DNA from: a virus
Direction: 5' to 3' (one strand)
Length of the DNA stretch: 26,913 nt
Virus record (IMG/VR): IMGVR_UViG_3300048672_000732
Span: 1 to 26,913 of that record
Below are positions 8,058 to 15,564 of the stretch, one piece after another (position 1 is the stretch's first letter; each line of letters opens with the position of its first letter). The notes under the pieces are model-generated. The model worked only from the letters and a program-made list of their open reading frames with translations, was not told the origin of the DNA and ran no database searches. The position numbers were made by a program, and so were the translations under genes.

Positions 8058-8835
8058 TTATAATTACAACAAAAGCACCACCACTACCAATAGGGAACTG
8101 ATCAACTTCTAGGATAGCCCTAGCTGAGTCTCCAGTTACTAAGTAAACTCCTGGAGTGGCCTGCAGGATGACATCACTCAGCCTTAGATTGCCATCTACA
8201 CCAGCTATGCCGTATGCTCCAGGATTTGCACTGAGTAATCTGGTTAATAGCTCAGATGCTGCGTTGCCGGAAACTAGGTAACTACCAGGATCTGCAGTTA
8301 AGCTCCTACCAGCTAGGGTATCCGCTGCAGAACCAGAGATAAGATATATTCCTGTATTGGCAGATAAAAACCGATCCGCAAATAAGCTAGCAATCATCCC
8401 AGAAATAGCGTAAGCACCAGGATCAGCATTTAAAGTGTAGCCAGCAGTGGCTTTTACTAGGCTAGCATCTAGACCTGTAGTGGTATAAACGCCTGGATCT
8501 AAAACTAAGTTATAACCACGATTAAGATCCCCATCTACCCCAGTAATAAGATAGGCATCTGGGCTTAAGGTCAGGATCCTAGCTACGAGGGCATCTGCAG
8601 CTATACCAGTAGTAGTATACGTACCTGGATTAGCTGCTAGTAACCTATCACTAAGGGTTCCGGTAGCAACACCAGTTGTGGCATAAGTTGTTGGTAATGC
8701 TGGGAAATCAAATGCCCCCTGAGGATCAATCAGAATCGGGGGCTGAGGATCATGGTACGTCCTGGTGGGTGCCCACTGCAGCTGGCATGCCCTAAATAGT
8801 CCTCGTCCTGTACGGTAAATACGTCCATTGGTCAT
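8050..8835 (-). CDS. Virion protein built of nine ~22-residue repeats
   Basis: 261 residues. After ~40 N-terminal residues (a basic start, then a Pro-rich patch) the protein consists of about nine units of 22-25 residues. Their approximate consensus is L-x-A-x-P-G-x-Y-x-(I/T)-(T/S)-G-x-x-A-x-L. Examples are LLAANPGTYTTTGIAA, LNADPGAYAISGMIAS and LTADPGSYLVSGNAAS. Similar 'aDPGsY--tG-dA-L' repeats occur in other phage structural proteins, and the regular spacing suggests a stacked beta structure. The last ~25 residues break the pattern. A 27-residue membrane peptide gene overlaps its end. Position between major virion proteins and the adaptor suggests a fibre or decoration role, not proven. 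Confidence 0.75.
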   Translation of the reverse strand: MTNGRIYRTGRGLFRACQLQWAPTRTYHDPQPPILIDPQGAFDFPALPTTYATTGVATGTLSDRLLAANPGTYTTTGIAADALVARILTLSPDAYLITGVDGDLNRGYNLVLDPGVYTTTGLDASLVKATAGYTLNADPGAYAISGMIASLFADRFLSANTGIYLISGSAADTLAGRSLTADPGSYLVSGNAASELLTRLLSANPGAYGIAGVDGNLRLSDVILQATPGVYLVTGDSARAILEVDQFPIGSGGAFVVIIND

Positions 8836-8851
8836 CTGATTGTCGGAAAGG

Positions 8852-9973
8852 CTATCCAGCTACGGCTTCAAACTGACCATTGTAGGTTGTGGCTGTGGTA
8901 CTGGGCTTTATGACTTCTAGAAATGCTAGGCAAGCGTCATCAAAAATTCTAGTCAGGTTAAAAGCAGTATTGATCCCATCAGCCACACAGACAATATTTG
9001 CAAGCGGGCAGGGCATCCAACAGATAGGATGACCAATCATAAACCAGATCACACCAGTGGCTACTAGAGCTGAGCACTGCATTTGTGTGAGGGCTTTTAT
9101 GCCCACATCTCCGGCTTCTAGAGAACAGAACCAGGTATTGGTTGGCTGATCAAGGCGATCAACAATGGCACTACTAACCCCTGTGACCGATGGTAAGGTA
9201 CTGGCTGCACCATTTTGATCTGTGTAGGTGCAGACAGTCCAGTTATGGGCAGTGGCAGCTAAAGCCGTTCCACCCACATGTATTGACAGAAAATTTCCCC
9301 CAATATAGTCAGCTGTGCCACCAGTCTGATTCTGATAGCGTGTTGGAACACCCGTCACCGCCTCAGTGCCAGTACTGTTCATGGTTTTGCTACAGCCAAA
9401 CAGCAGATCATAAAGAAGCAAGGTATTGCCTGCCACACTAGCTATCGGATAGCCTACTGTAAAATGCTGGGTGTCAGGGCTGGTCGGGTTTGTAAACAGG
9501 AACCCACCTGTAGAAGAGTCAACATAAGCTGTACCTGCTGCTGCGCTGGCTGGGGCTGCCCCAGCAGGTGGCTGATTACCCAATCTCCATAGTGAGCTAG
9601 TGACATTCGCTACACCTGTAGGACCAGCCTTCTGAAACTGATATGTATAGCGTTTGCCAGCGTTTGTAGCTTCACTAATTAGGTCAGATAGGCTGGAAAA
9701 TCCAGTATTAAGTGTCAGCATCTGGCGATGGGCTGTATTACGCCACATCCGCTTTACGCGCTGTTCGGCAAAATCTAAGGCCGAAGACATCTCGCCTGCA
9801 CCAATACGGCCCTTAAACTCCCCACCCTTCATGGCCCAGACATTTCCAGGTATACCGCCAATGGCAATGGGCGGCCCATACCAATCCTTCATAGACAGTG
9901 AAAGATGTTCAACCACATCCGTACCCAGCCATCGCTCTAAACGACCGGAATGAGTAAACCGCTCAAAGATCAC
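8852..9973 (-). CDS. Large virion structural protein, unknown
   Basis: 373 residues. It starts with GTG at 9973-9971, overlapping the stop of the preceding 51-codon gene (GTGA). The first ~100 residues mix helix and strand and include WYGPPIAIGGIPGNVW and RVKRMWRNTAHRQML. The middle has a Pro/Ala linker near residues 133-145. The C-terminal half is beta-rich with Cys residues (CSLEAGDVGIKALTQMQCS; HPICWMPCPLANIVCVADG). I recognise it only as a typical phage virion protein accompanied by the Cys-bearing small gene before it. A major decoration, fibre or tail component are all possible. Confidence 0.7.
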   Translation of the reverse strand: MIFERFTHSGRLERWLGTDVVEHLSLSMKDWYGPPIAIGGIPGNVWAMKGGEFKGRIGAGEMSSALDFAEQRVKRMWRNTAHRQMLTLNTGFSSLSDLISEATNAGKRYTYQFQKAGPTGVANVTSSLWRLGNQPPAGAAPASAAAGTAYVDSSTGGFLFTNPTSPDTQHFTVGYPIASVAGNTLLLYDLLFGCSKTMNSTGTEAVTGVPTRYQNQTGGTADYIGGNFLSIHVGGTALAATAHNWTVCTYTDQNGAASTLPSVTGVSSAIVDRLDQPTNTWFCSLEAGDVGIKALTQMQCSALVATGVIWFMIGHPICWMPCPLANIVCVADGINTAFNLTRIFDDACLAFLEVIKPSTTATTYNGQFEAVAG

Positions 9974-10125
9974 AAGCTCGCTCCCTTTAAGCCCAGCTTA
10001 ATGGGATCAATAGAAAGTTCAAAATGCCGCAGCCCACAAATACGACACTTCCTGACGATGAGATCTGGTTTCTTGCTCAGTTGGAGTTCTAAGTTGTCCG
10101 AAACCGTACAACACATATTTGGCAT
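9970..10125 (-). CDS. 51-residue Cys-containing small protein (zinc-knuckle-like)
   Basis: A short gene from ATG 10125 to TGA 9970. AGGGGATCATT lies before the ATG, a good ribosome-binding site. The protein begins MPNMCCTVSDNLELQL and contains RKCRICGLRHFEL, a C-x-x-C-G-x-x-H arrangement at residues 27-34, plus a CC pair at 5-6. Together these could bind one zinc ion. The end overlaps the GTG of the large virion gene by four bases. Small proteins with this 'KCRICG-RHFE' core occur next to structural genes in other environmental phages, from family memory. The role is unknown; assembly factor or zinc-stabilised virion part are options. Confidence 0.75.
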   Translation of the reverse strand: MPNMCCTVSDNLELQLSKKPDLIVRKCRICGLRHFELSIDPIKLGLKGASL

Positions 10126-10134
10126 AATGATCCC

Positions 10135-10587
10135 CTATGCTAGTGTAAATACATCACCAGGATTAGCAGCATTAAATTTCACGGTAAAAGTTTCACCAGC
10201 AAGGAGGGTTAAACCTGAGCCATAATCCCAGGAGGCAATTAATGGATCAGCTGGAGCCGAAGGTGTATCATTATAAAGAATCACATATCGAAACTGTGCC
10301 ATGCCAGCACCACTCGAAGTCCAGACACACTGTGAACCCTGCATTGTAAAGGTGCCAGAAGATCTGGTACCTACATTAGCAATAGAGATTCCACCAGTAG
10401 CATAACCATTACCATTAGCAATCTCGGTAACCTGAGAACGTGTAGCTAAGGTCTGAGCCACATCACCAGCTGTATTCGAGAGCATGACTTTACAAGTATC
10501 AGCTGTAGATCCGGCCGTGCCAAGCAGGTCATGGACTTTCTGTGTTAGATCCTCGACGAATTGAAAGTACTTAACATAGGCAGCCAT
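10135..10587 (-). CDS. Small virion structural protein, unknown
   Basis: 150 residues. It begins MAAYVKYFQFVEDLTQKVHD, an amphipathic helix, and is followed by a beta-rich body with MLSNTAGDVAQTLATRSQVTEI, a Gly-rich turn and QFRYVILYNDTPSAPADPLI. It ends LLAGETFTVKFNAANPGDVFTL. This helix-then-sandwich plan is common in phage virion proteins coded near the capsid gene. A clear AAGGA lies 8 bases before the ATG. It is 9 bases upstream of the Cys-containing small gene. No enzymatic motif is visible. Confidence 0.7.
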   Translation of the reverse strand: MAAYVKYFQFVEDLTQKVHDLLGTAGSTADTCKVMLSNTAGDVAQTLATRSQVTEIANGNGYATGGISIANVGTRSSGTFTMQGSQCVWTSSGAGMAQFRYVILYNDTPSAPADPLIASWDYGSGLTLLAGETFTVKFNAANPGDVFTLA

Positions 10588-10598
10588 CTATTCAATCC

Positions 10599-11024
10599 TT
10601 ATACAGTGACTTCGGTAACTCTAACCGCACCAGACCCTGAGGTTCGGATAGCAGTTACAATCCCAGTATAGCCATTAAGCGGCGTCTCATAGAAGCCATT
10701 AGCAGCAATTCTTACTGAGAACGCCGTAGAAGTAGCCGTAGCCGCGAAAGCTATATAGACCACATTACTACCATCATTAAACAGAAGCAATTGTCGGCGG
10801 TTAGCATTAGCAGCTGCTAGCGTAATACTAGTAGTAGCTACCGGTACTGATGTTAGAGTAGAACTAGCTGGATAAGAGGCCGTAATATTTACATCTAGTG
10901 GTGTATTAGCTACATTAACATCAAACGGAGTTGTAAGCTGATCACCATTAGCATCAACTAATGCAACATCGAGTGCATAGGTATTAGTAAGTGTTCGGAC
11001 ATTACCATTAAAAATAGCTGACAT
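10599..11024 (-). CDS. Small beta-sandwich virion protein
   Basis: 141 residues. The central section SVPVATTSITLAAANANRRQ, LLLFNDGSNVVYIAF and NGFYETPLNGYTGIVTAI forms a strand pattern I have seen in small phage head-decoration and fibre-base proteins. The N-terminus has LTNTYALDVALVDANGDQL. GAGG lies 8 bases before the ATG at 11024. It is 11 bases upstream of the next gene. The family is not named with certainty; a capsid-surface or tail-base role is inferred from composition and position. Confidence 0.7.
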   Translation of the reverse strand: MSAIFNGNVRTLTNTYALDVALVDANGDQLTTPFDVNVANTPLDVNITASYPASSTLTSVPVATTSITLAAANANRRQLLLFNDGSNVVYIAFAATATSTAFSVRIAANGFYETPLNGYTGIVTAIRTSGSGAVRVTEVTV

Positions 11025-11027
11025 GGA

Positions 11028-11495
11028 TTAAACCTCTATATAAAATGCATTCCAGATAGTATCAACATTACCACTTAAATTTAGAATCAATGGCTCGTCA
11101 ACAGCGCCTTCTAAATACCGATTAGTTCCAAGTTCTTTGCTGATAACCCCGCCAGCCATGAGCTTACTGCGAAGAAAGAGTGGACCTGATACCCCAAATC
11201 TGAAAGCAATCTCTACAGCTAGGAATGGATTATATGAGAGATAAAACAGCCGTAGTTTTTTTCCTGAACTTGGTGTGATGCAGGTATTATTTCCAGTACC
11301 ATTTACTGAACCGCTTGCTGCTGTAACCTTATAGAAATCTGTGTTAGACTTAACAAGTGCAAGGGTAGTTTGTGTTGCTGCATCTGGGATAGTAACTGTA
11401 AGATTATCAGTTGAAATGAGTGGCTGCTGACCGCGCTCCCAGCTCAGCGTTCCAACATTCCAATAGCGTGTGAGAACATTTTCCCACTGGGCCAT
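11028..11495 (-). CDS. Small beta-rich virion protein, unknown
   Basis: 155 residues. It starts MAQWENVLTRYWNVGTL and has the segments TPSSGKKLRLFYLSYNPF and VEIAFRFGVSGPLFLRSKL near the middle. The end, LILNLSGNVDTIWNAFYIEV, is a pattern of strands ending in a hydrophobic edge that is typical of phage decoration sandwiches. It lies 3 bases before the 10599-11024 gene in transcription order and 2 bases after the 72-residue gene. No family assigned. Confidence 0.7.
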   Translation of the reverse strand: MAQWENVLTRYWNVGTLSWERGQQPLISTDNLTVTIPDAATQTTLALVKSNTDFYKVTAASGSVNGTGNNTCITPSSGKKLRLFYLSYNPFLAVEIAFRFGVSGPLFLRSKLMAGGVISKELGTNRYLEGAVDEPLILNLSGNVDTIWNAFYIEV

Positions 11496-11497
11496 AC

Positions 11498-11716
11498 CTA
11501 CACCCGCCGCTTTAGATCATACAGTAGCTCACGAAGTGCTGTACGGACATCATCAAGAACATGAGTTGTTGTGCGAGCCATACCTACACCCTTGGCTGCT
11601 ACACGACTTAATAGCTCAGTTTCAAACTGATATTCTACTTCACGTCCAGGTTCCCAAGATACTACTGCTCCTGTAGTTTTATGGACGACTTGGATTAAGA
11701 ATTCGGAGTCAACCAT
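11498..11716 (-). CDS. 72-residue mixed-fold small protein
   Basis: It starts MVDSEFLIQVVHKTTGAVVS and contains a central EPGREVEYQFETELLSRVAA and a C-terminal basic helix (VRTALRELLYDLKRRV). The pattern is a two-strand hairpin followed by a helix. No motif identifies a function. It starts one base after the stop of the gene upstream and ends 2 bases before the next start, so it belongs to a run of small co-translated genes. Confidence 0.65.
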   Translation of the reverse strand: MVDSEFLIQVVHKTTGAVVSWEPGREVEYQFETELLSRVAAKGVGMARTTTHVLDDVRTALRELLYDLKRRV

Positions 11717-11717
11717 A

Positions 11718-11918
11718 CTAACTCACTCTAATGGTGCCGGTATATCCTTCGATGTTAGTTTGGGACTCTTCTAGCAACTTATCACATAACACCCAGACAT
11801 CCGGCTGGCTAGCTTTAAATAGCTTCATCGTCTGACCAGCACGCTCGTGAATTGGTTTTCCAGCATCATCGTAGGTGGTAATAATTGGCTGTACGAGAAT
11901 GGTATCGATACGATCCAT
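11718..11918 (-). CDS. 66-residue small protein downstream of a repeat cluster
   Basis: I start it at the ATG 11918 (MDRIDTILVQPIITTYDDAG), which has AAAGGCAGCAT just before it. The frame also opens at 11948 with ten extra residues rich in Arg and Gln (MPVRQRQRQH). Those are coded by a 6-bp tandem repeat, so the longer start may be an artefact of that repeat. The product ends ESQTNIEGYTGTIRVS. It is predicted mixed alpha/beta with one Cys and has no known motif. Upstream of it are a hairpin and a 12-bp repeat separating it from the 12008-12814 gene. Confidence 0.6.
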   Translation of the reverse strand: MDRIDTILVQPIITTYDDAGKPIHERAGQTMKLFKASQPDVWVLCDKLLEESQTNIEGYTGTIRVS

Positions 11919-11922
11919 ATGC

Positions 11923-11940
11923 TGCCTTTGCCTTTGCCTT
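11923..11940. repeat. 6-bp tandem repeat (CCTTTG-type, three units)
   Basis: On the plus strand the unit TGCCTT/CCTTTG repeats three times. On the coding strand it reads as AAGGCA units directly upstream of the ATG at 11918. Each AAGG could act as a ribosome-binding core, so the repeat number could influence initiation. The repeat adjoins a hairpin and a 12-bp repeat array. Confidence 0.7.
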
Positions 11941-11949
11941 ACAGGCATC

Positions 11950-11969
11950 AGGCACCCTTAGGGGTGCCT
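11950..11969 (-). terminator. Strong hairpin after the 12008-12814 gene
   Basis: AGGCACCC and GGGTGCCT form a perfect 8-bp stem around the 4-base loop TTAG. It lies about 40 bases after the stop of the 12008-12814 gene on the coding strand. No uridine tract follows, so it is a weak candidate for intrinsic termination and may instead protect or process RNA. A closely similar palindrome recurs at 26,431-26,446. Confidence 0.5.
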
Positions 11970-11979
11970 CGGAGGCTGC

Positions 11980-12009
11980 AAGCCTAGCTGTAAGCCTAGC
12001 TGTAAGCCT
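11980..12009. repeat. 12-bp tandem repeat, 2.5 copies
   Basis: The unit AAGCCTAGCTGT occurs at 11980-11991 and 11992-12003 exactly. A partial third copy begins at 12004 and runs into the stop codon of the 12008-12814 gene. Such slippage-prone arrays at the end of a fibre-like gene often mark recombination boundaries; here that is inference. Confidence 0.85.
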
Positions 12010-12814
12010 ATGCGAATCCAGTGAGAATGCCCTTACTAAAGGTCATGGTTTTCCCGACAAGTCCGGCTGTCGTGACCGATGCATCAAGGCCAGCCGCTCC
12101 GCTGACTTTGTAGGCAAGCGCATCAAGTGTCGCATAGGCAGATTGGGCGCGCGTTCGCAGGAGCAAGACGGCATCCGTGGTCGCATCCAACCCGATCCCA
12201 GTGGCTTGCGTATGGTCCATTATATTCAATTGACCATCAGCCGGAGAGCTGAGAATCGTTTTGCCAGACCATTGCAAGCCTCGATTCGCCCCAGGAATGA
12301 CATCACCACCAGTGGTGATCCCACTGAGGAAGGAGCTGTTCGTGCCTGCACCCGAGAGCACTAACGCCTGAGACGGCGCTCCACCATCTACCGAGGTATA
12401 CAGGACCAGCTGTCCGTCTGGGGCATTCGCGGACAGAGGCTCATTTTGCCACCATGCGTCAATGGTGCGACTCACGCCGTCATTGACATCCCAGGCTGTA
12501 CCTCTATAGCGGATGCGAGGCGAATACTGGGCGGGCACCCCAACCGTTGCAGGTGTGCTGTTCTCGATCACCAGCCCATCAAGCGGAGTCGTAGCATAAT
12601 TCACTGCGCCGCCAATCCTGAGGTTGTGAGACGATGAATCATAATAAAAATTCGAGTTATCCTGGGTATAGATCCCGTTCGCTCCCGCAAACACCACCGA
12701 GCCTTGCGTAAACTGGGTTTGTGTACCCGTTCCACCAAGTGTGACTGGTGTTGTTGGTAATGATCCAATAACATAGACCACACCAGTGGTCGTAGAATAT
12801 GGAGTTGTTGCCAT
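12008..12814 (-). CDS. Fibre-like surface protein, possible acquired cassette
   Basis: 268 residues. The N-terminal half carries fibre modules: TPVTLGGTGTQTQFTQG, then SVVFAGANGIYTQDNSN and FYYDSSSHNLRIGG. The 'GsvvFag--Giy-QDNsnfyyd---h-LrIG' pattern is widespread in phage fibres and in surface proteins carrying chaperone or beta-roll domains. A mixed polar middle with DAWWQNEPLSANAPDGQLVL follows, and a C-terminal Ala/Thr-rich domain. The DNA is visibly richer in GC than neighbours on both sides, and its downstream flank holds a hairpin and two tandem repeats. Together these suggest a horizontally acquired moron-like gene. A head or tail fibre role is plausible. Confidence 0.7.
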   Translation of the reverse strand: MATTPYSTTTGVVYVIGSLPTTPVTLGGTGTQTQFTQGSVVFAGANGIYTQDNSNFYYDSSSHNLRIGGAVNYATTPLDGLVIENSTPATVGVPAQYSPRIRYRGTAWDVNDGVSRTIDAWWQNEPLSANAPDGQLVLYTSVDGGAPSQALVLSGAGTNSSFLSGITTGGDVIPGANRGLQWSGKTILSSPADGQLNIMDHTQATGIGLDATTDAVLLLRTRAQSAYATLDALAYKVSGAAGLDASVTTAGLVGKTMTFSKGILTGFA

Positions 12815-12851
12815 TATTTATCTCTATTGTGTAGTAATGAAGTTTATATCA

Positions 12852-13226
12852 TCATGCAGCAACAACAGGATCAGGCTTGAAGTAGGCCAAAACTTCAACA
12901 TGACCAGCATTTCCAGCAGTCATATCCATAGCCAGATTCTTCGCAGAAGTCAGTGCTTTTCCTTCTGGCCCGAAGTCAAAATCCCAACGAGTATCAGCTC
13001 CTGGGTTTGCAGTCACCTTGGCTACATATATTGGTGTAGATGCAGAGTCCTCAAAAGTAATGGCCTGTGCCGCACTCGTTTTGATAGTCACAATAATTCG
13101 TTGCACATAGATCGTGCGACCTGTTTTACCCGCTATGAGGGTCGTATTTCCATCAGTTGCAGCAAAATCAGCGGTTGTGCTGGCATCCTGATAGATGACC
13201 CGTCTACGAGTGTAGTCACCCATCAT
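12852..13226 (-). CDS. Small beta-rich virion protein
   Basis: 124 residues. It starts MMGDYTRRRVIYQDASTTAD; the second Met is an alternative start, and AAAGGA precedes by 7 or 10 bases. The central segment RTIYVQRIIVTIKTSAAQ and a following DSASTPIYVAKV describe a sandwich like the small phage proteins that decorate capsid or fibre bases. The C-terminus is Ala/Val-rich. No family name is certain. It sits 3 bases after the 54-residue coiled-coil gene. Confidence 0.7.
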   Translation of the reverse strand: MMGDYTRRRVIYQDASTTADFAATDGNTTLIAGKTGRTIYVQRIIVTIKTSAAQAITFEDSASTPIYVAKVTANPGADTRWDFDFGPEGKALTSAKNLAMDMTAGNAGHVEVLAYFKPDPVVAA

Positions 13227-13229
13227 AAG

Positions 13230-13394
13230 TTAGTCCTTTATTTCAGTAGCAGATTCATGACCAGCTGGTTCTTGAAGCTTTTTCTCTATATACTGAATAG
13301 CTCCAACAGTGGCATTAACATTAGCAATGAGCTGTTCTCGAACTTCTTTAAGGTTAGCAAGGTCGGCTTCAAGAGATTCACGATCTATGGGCAT
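13230..13394 (-). CDS. Short coiled-coil protein
   Basis: I choose the ATG at 13394, which starts MPIDRESLEADLANLKEV. AAGGGG lies just before it. A longer reading from 13448 adds 18 residues without a matching ribosome site. The 54 residues are almost entirely heptad-like helix through EQLIANVNATVGAIQYIEKK. They then end in a short acidic tail. Phage small helical proteins of this shape are common near capsid and fibre genes, where they may trimerise or act as assembly chaperones. That role is unproven here. Confidence 0.65.
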   Translation of the reverse strand: MPIDRESLEADLANLKEVREQLIANVNATVGAIQYIEKKLQEPAGHESATEIKD

Positions 13395-13448
13395 GCGGCC
13401 CCTTGATGGTAGGAGAGCCCCGGCAATGGAGCTCCCCATAATTAACAA

Positions 13449-14531
13449 TTACGTTCTACCAGCGTAGAGTTCTGAGCCTGTCGCGGCTGCAGCTTCACCT
13501 GCATTAGCAGCCATTCTAACTGTCGCTGGAATCTTAGCGGCTGTTCCTGAGCCACCAAAGGTAACTTCTGTCTGGCCAGTAGGACCAACCAGGCATGCAA
13601 ACACGTTATTACTGAGGATGCCGTTCGTGCAGTTGGTAAGATCTAGATATCTCTGTGTAACTGTTCCTGTAGCATAGGCTGGAACATCAACGGTACCAAA
13701 GACATTACGGTCGATGACTAGGCCATTAACGCCAGATCCACCTGAGAGCAGAATATCACAATCTACTGTGGTATTAGCACTGGAATAGAACCGATTACCA
13801 ATGATCTTGACATCCTTGGGCCTATCAATGCCAGTTCCTGGTAGAAGTACACCAATACGGCAATCGAAGAAGTTATTGCCAACAATCATTGGATACCAAG
13901 ATGCACCATTCGTGCTCCAGAAGATAGCTGCTGCATCCTGAGCTGATGCTGAACCTTTACAGTTCTTGAAGTGATTGCCTGCAACAACTAGGCCACCAGC
14001 ATCCTGGGTACTTCCATTAGATGTGATCTTGATACCACCGCCTGTCGAGCCTGCACCATTGATTGTCAGACCTGCAATTAGACAACCAAACGCCTGGACT
14101 TCGATCATAGCGGTAGCACCAGCTCCAATCTTGATCTGTGGCTGTCCACCCTGCGTTAGTCCGCGAGCAATCCCGACCAATGATAGTCCATCCAAACCTG
14201 CTGGAATAATAAGCGTTTCAGCATAGCTATCAGGATCGGTATCACCAGAGGCTGACTCAGCTTCTAGGGGAGCAATAAGAATAGTGTCTCCCTGGCTGGA
14301 AGCTGCAATAGCTGCAGCAATGGTCTGATAGGCAGTAGAGACAGCCGGATTGACATAGCGAACAACGCCGCTCTGCCCAAATCCTGCAGCACTCAGCGGA
14401 ACTGGTCCACTACCAAGATTAACCCAAACTGCGCCATCAACGACCCCGATGCCACCAGCATTAGGGCGGCTAGGGGAGTCTGCTGAGAAAGCACCAATAC
14501 TACCAAACTTGTGAATGTAATGTGTTGCCAT
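13449..14531 (-). CDS. Parallel beta-helix surface protein
   Basis: 360 residues. After a ~55-residue head segment (HKFGSIGAFSADSPSRPN) comes a VNPAVSTAYQTIAAAIAAS motif, typical of the start of pectate-lyase-like helices. Repeated rungs follow: LIIPAGLDGLSLVGIARGL, MIEVQAFGCLIAGLTING, GGLVVAGNHFKNC, PMIVGNNFFDCRIGVLL, DVKIIGNRFYSS, GLVIDRNVFG and GILSNNVFACLV. The N-x-F rung motif is characteristic of the right-handed parallel beta-helix superfamily. The protein could be a head fibre, tailspike or polysaccharide-binding decoration. No catalytic Asp/Glu pair can be assigned by eye. It is coded in the capsid neighbourhood. Confidence 0.75.
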   Translation of the reverse strand: MATHYIHKFGSIGAFSADSPSRPNAGGIGVVDGAVWVNLGSGPVPLSAAGFGQSGVVRYVNPAVSTAYQTIAAAIAASSQGDTILIAPLEAESASGDTDPDSYAETLIIPAGLDGLSLVGIARGLTQGGQPQIKIGAGATAMIEVQAFGCLIAGLTINGAGSTGGGIKITSNGSTQDAGGLVVAGNHFKNCKGSASAQDAAAIFWSTNGASWYPMIVGNNFFDCRIGVLLPGTGIDRPKDVKIIGNRFYSSANTTVDCDILLSGGSGVNGLVIDRNVFGTVDVPAYATGTVTQRYLDLTNCTNGILSNNVFACLVGPTGQTEVTFGGSGTAAKIPATVRMAANAGEAAAATGSELYAGRT

Positions 14532-14583
14532 TTGAGGGGATTCCTTTCAATAAGAAGTCAGAGCCCCTGCCCTGCTTCAGAGG

Positions 14584-14946
14584 TTATGAAACGGTCGTGA
14601 GATATTGGCCAACGAGATACCATTTCCCACTATATGCACGCAGTGTTACATTGGCTGCTACAACATTAGTGAAAGTAAGAGTATCATACGAACCACCAGA
14701 ACCACCCAGCCCATTAGTGATAGTAATAGTGTTTGCTTGAGTAGTTCCATTAACTACCCAAATTACTCTACCATCGTCTGATGGAGCTGGATCAGCTAAG
14801 GTAGCTGAATTAACTGCACTATCTCTGTTAAGAACAAAGATATCACCAACAGCAATATCAATGGCGTCTGCTGATCCTGTTAGAACAGCAACTGGCTGTT
14901 GTCTAGGAGCCCGCCTCCGAACGTAGGTATTTGGATTAAGTGACAT
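14584..14946 (-). CDS. Small virion protein after a basic N-terminus
   Basis: 120 residues. The N-terminus MSLNPNTYVRRRAPRQQPV is basic. A beta-rich body follows with IAVGDIFVLNRDSAVNSATL, GRVIWVVNGTTQANTITITN and ANVTLRAYSGKWYLVGQYL, the last resembling the strand-loop-strand end of small phage decoration proteins. It is coded between a decoration-like gene (15007-15489) and the beta-helix gene. No family assigned. Confidence 0.7.
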   Translation of the reverse strand: MSLNPNTYVRRRAPRQQPVAVLTGSADAIDIAVGDIFVLNRDSAVNSATLADPAPSDDGRVIWVVNGTTQANTITITNGLGGSGGSYDTLTFTNVVAANVTLRAYSGKWYLVGQYLTTVS

Positions 14947-15006
14947 GTTGAATGATCCTGAAGGAGGAGAGGATTAGCTCCCCTCCCCCAAGCATTATGT
15001 TACCGA

Positions 15007-15489
15007 TTATGCACCAACGATCAAAAATCCATAGAAGTTATGGGTAGCTGTGCTGGGTGTGGTAGCGTTCGAGCCATCGTAGCCGGTATAGCTACCAGCA
15101 GTGATTCCAGTTCCAAAAGGATGACCATCGGGATAGATTACTACAAATTCCTCACCAGCTGTGGATGATTCCAGAATAACATCAGAATCAGCCTGGACCT
15201 GAGTTGCATGATCACTTACCTTCAGGTAAGCATTTGTAGCAACAGTACCCTTCTTGGCTATAATTGCCCATAGCGTGCAAGCCTCACCAACAATAGTAGC
15301 GTTTGCTCCGTTAGTAAGAACCTTCAGCTCAAGATCCGGGTTCCGCTTATTTGCTGCAAGGTGCAGGAATAGAGCCTTGACAGCATAAAAGACTGCCGAA
15401 CTACGAGTGTTAGAGCCTCCCAATGAACCAGAAGCATTATAAAGCTTCTGTCTTACTAGATTTGCTGACTGTGTTGCTAATGCAGACAT
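15007..15489 (-). CDS. Decoration-like virion protein
   Basis: 160 residues. Helical start (TQSANLVRQKLYNASGS), then AVFYAVKALFLHLAANKRNPD, a beta-rich middle with EACTLWAIIAKKGTVATNAY, and a glycine-rich end FGTGITAGSYTGYDGSN plus HNFYGFLIVGA. Likely a capsid-surface or head-fibre-base component by position and composition. The ATG at 15489 follows an imperfect site CAGGTAATCT. A hairpin (CGCT/AGCG) sits in the leader before it. Confidence 0.65.
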   Translation of the reverse strand: MSALATQSANLVRQKLYNASGSLGGSNTRSSAVFYAVKALFLHLAANKRNPDLELKVLTNGANATIVGEACTLWAIIAKKGTVATNAYLKVSDHATQVQADSDVILESSTAGEEFVVIYPDGHPFGTGITAGSYTGYDGSNATTPSTATHNFYGFLIVGA

Positions 15490-15564
15490 GATAGATTACC
15501 TGGTTCCCCATACGCTGAGGAAAGCGCCCCTTCATATCACGTTAGAGGAGGTTAACGCTAAGGA

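Noticed and set aside
11885-12364. Plus-strand open frame of 159 codons
   Set aside because: Antisense to the fibre-like gene and the repeat cluster; composition follows the opposite strand.
12786-13406. Plus-strand open frame of 206 codons
   Set aside because: It lies antiparallel to well-supported minus-strand genes, has no ribosome site and encodes a Ser/Ile-rich product without a recognisable fold.
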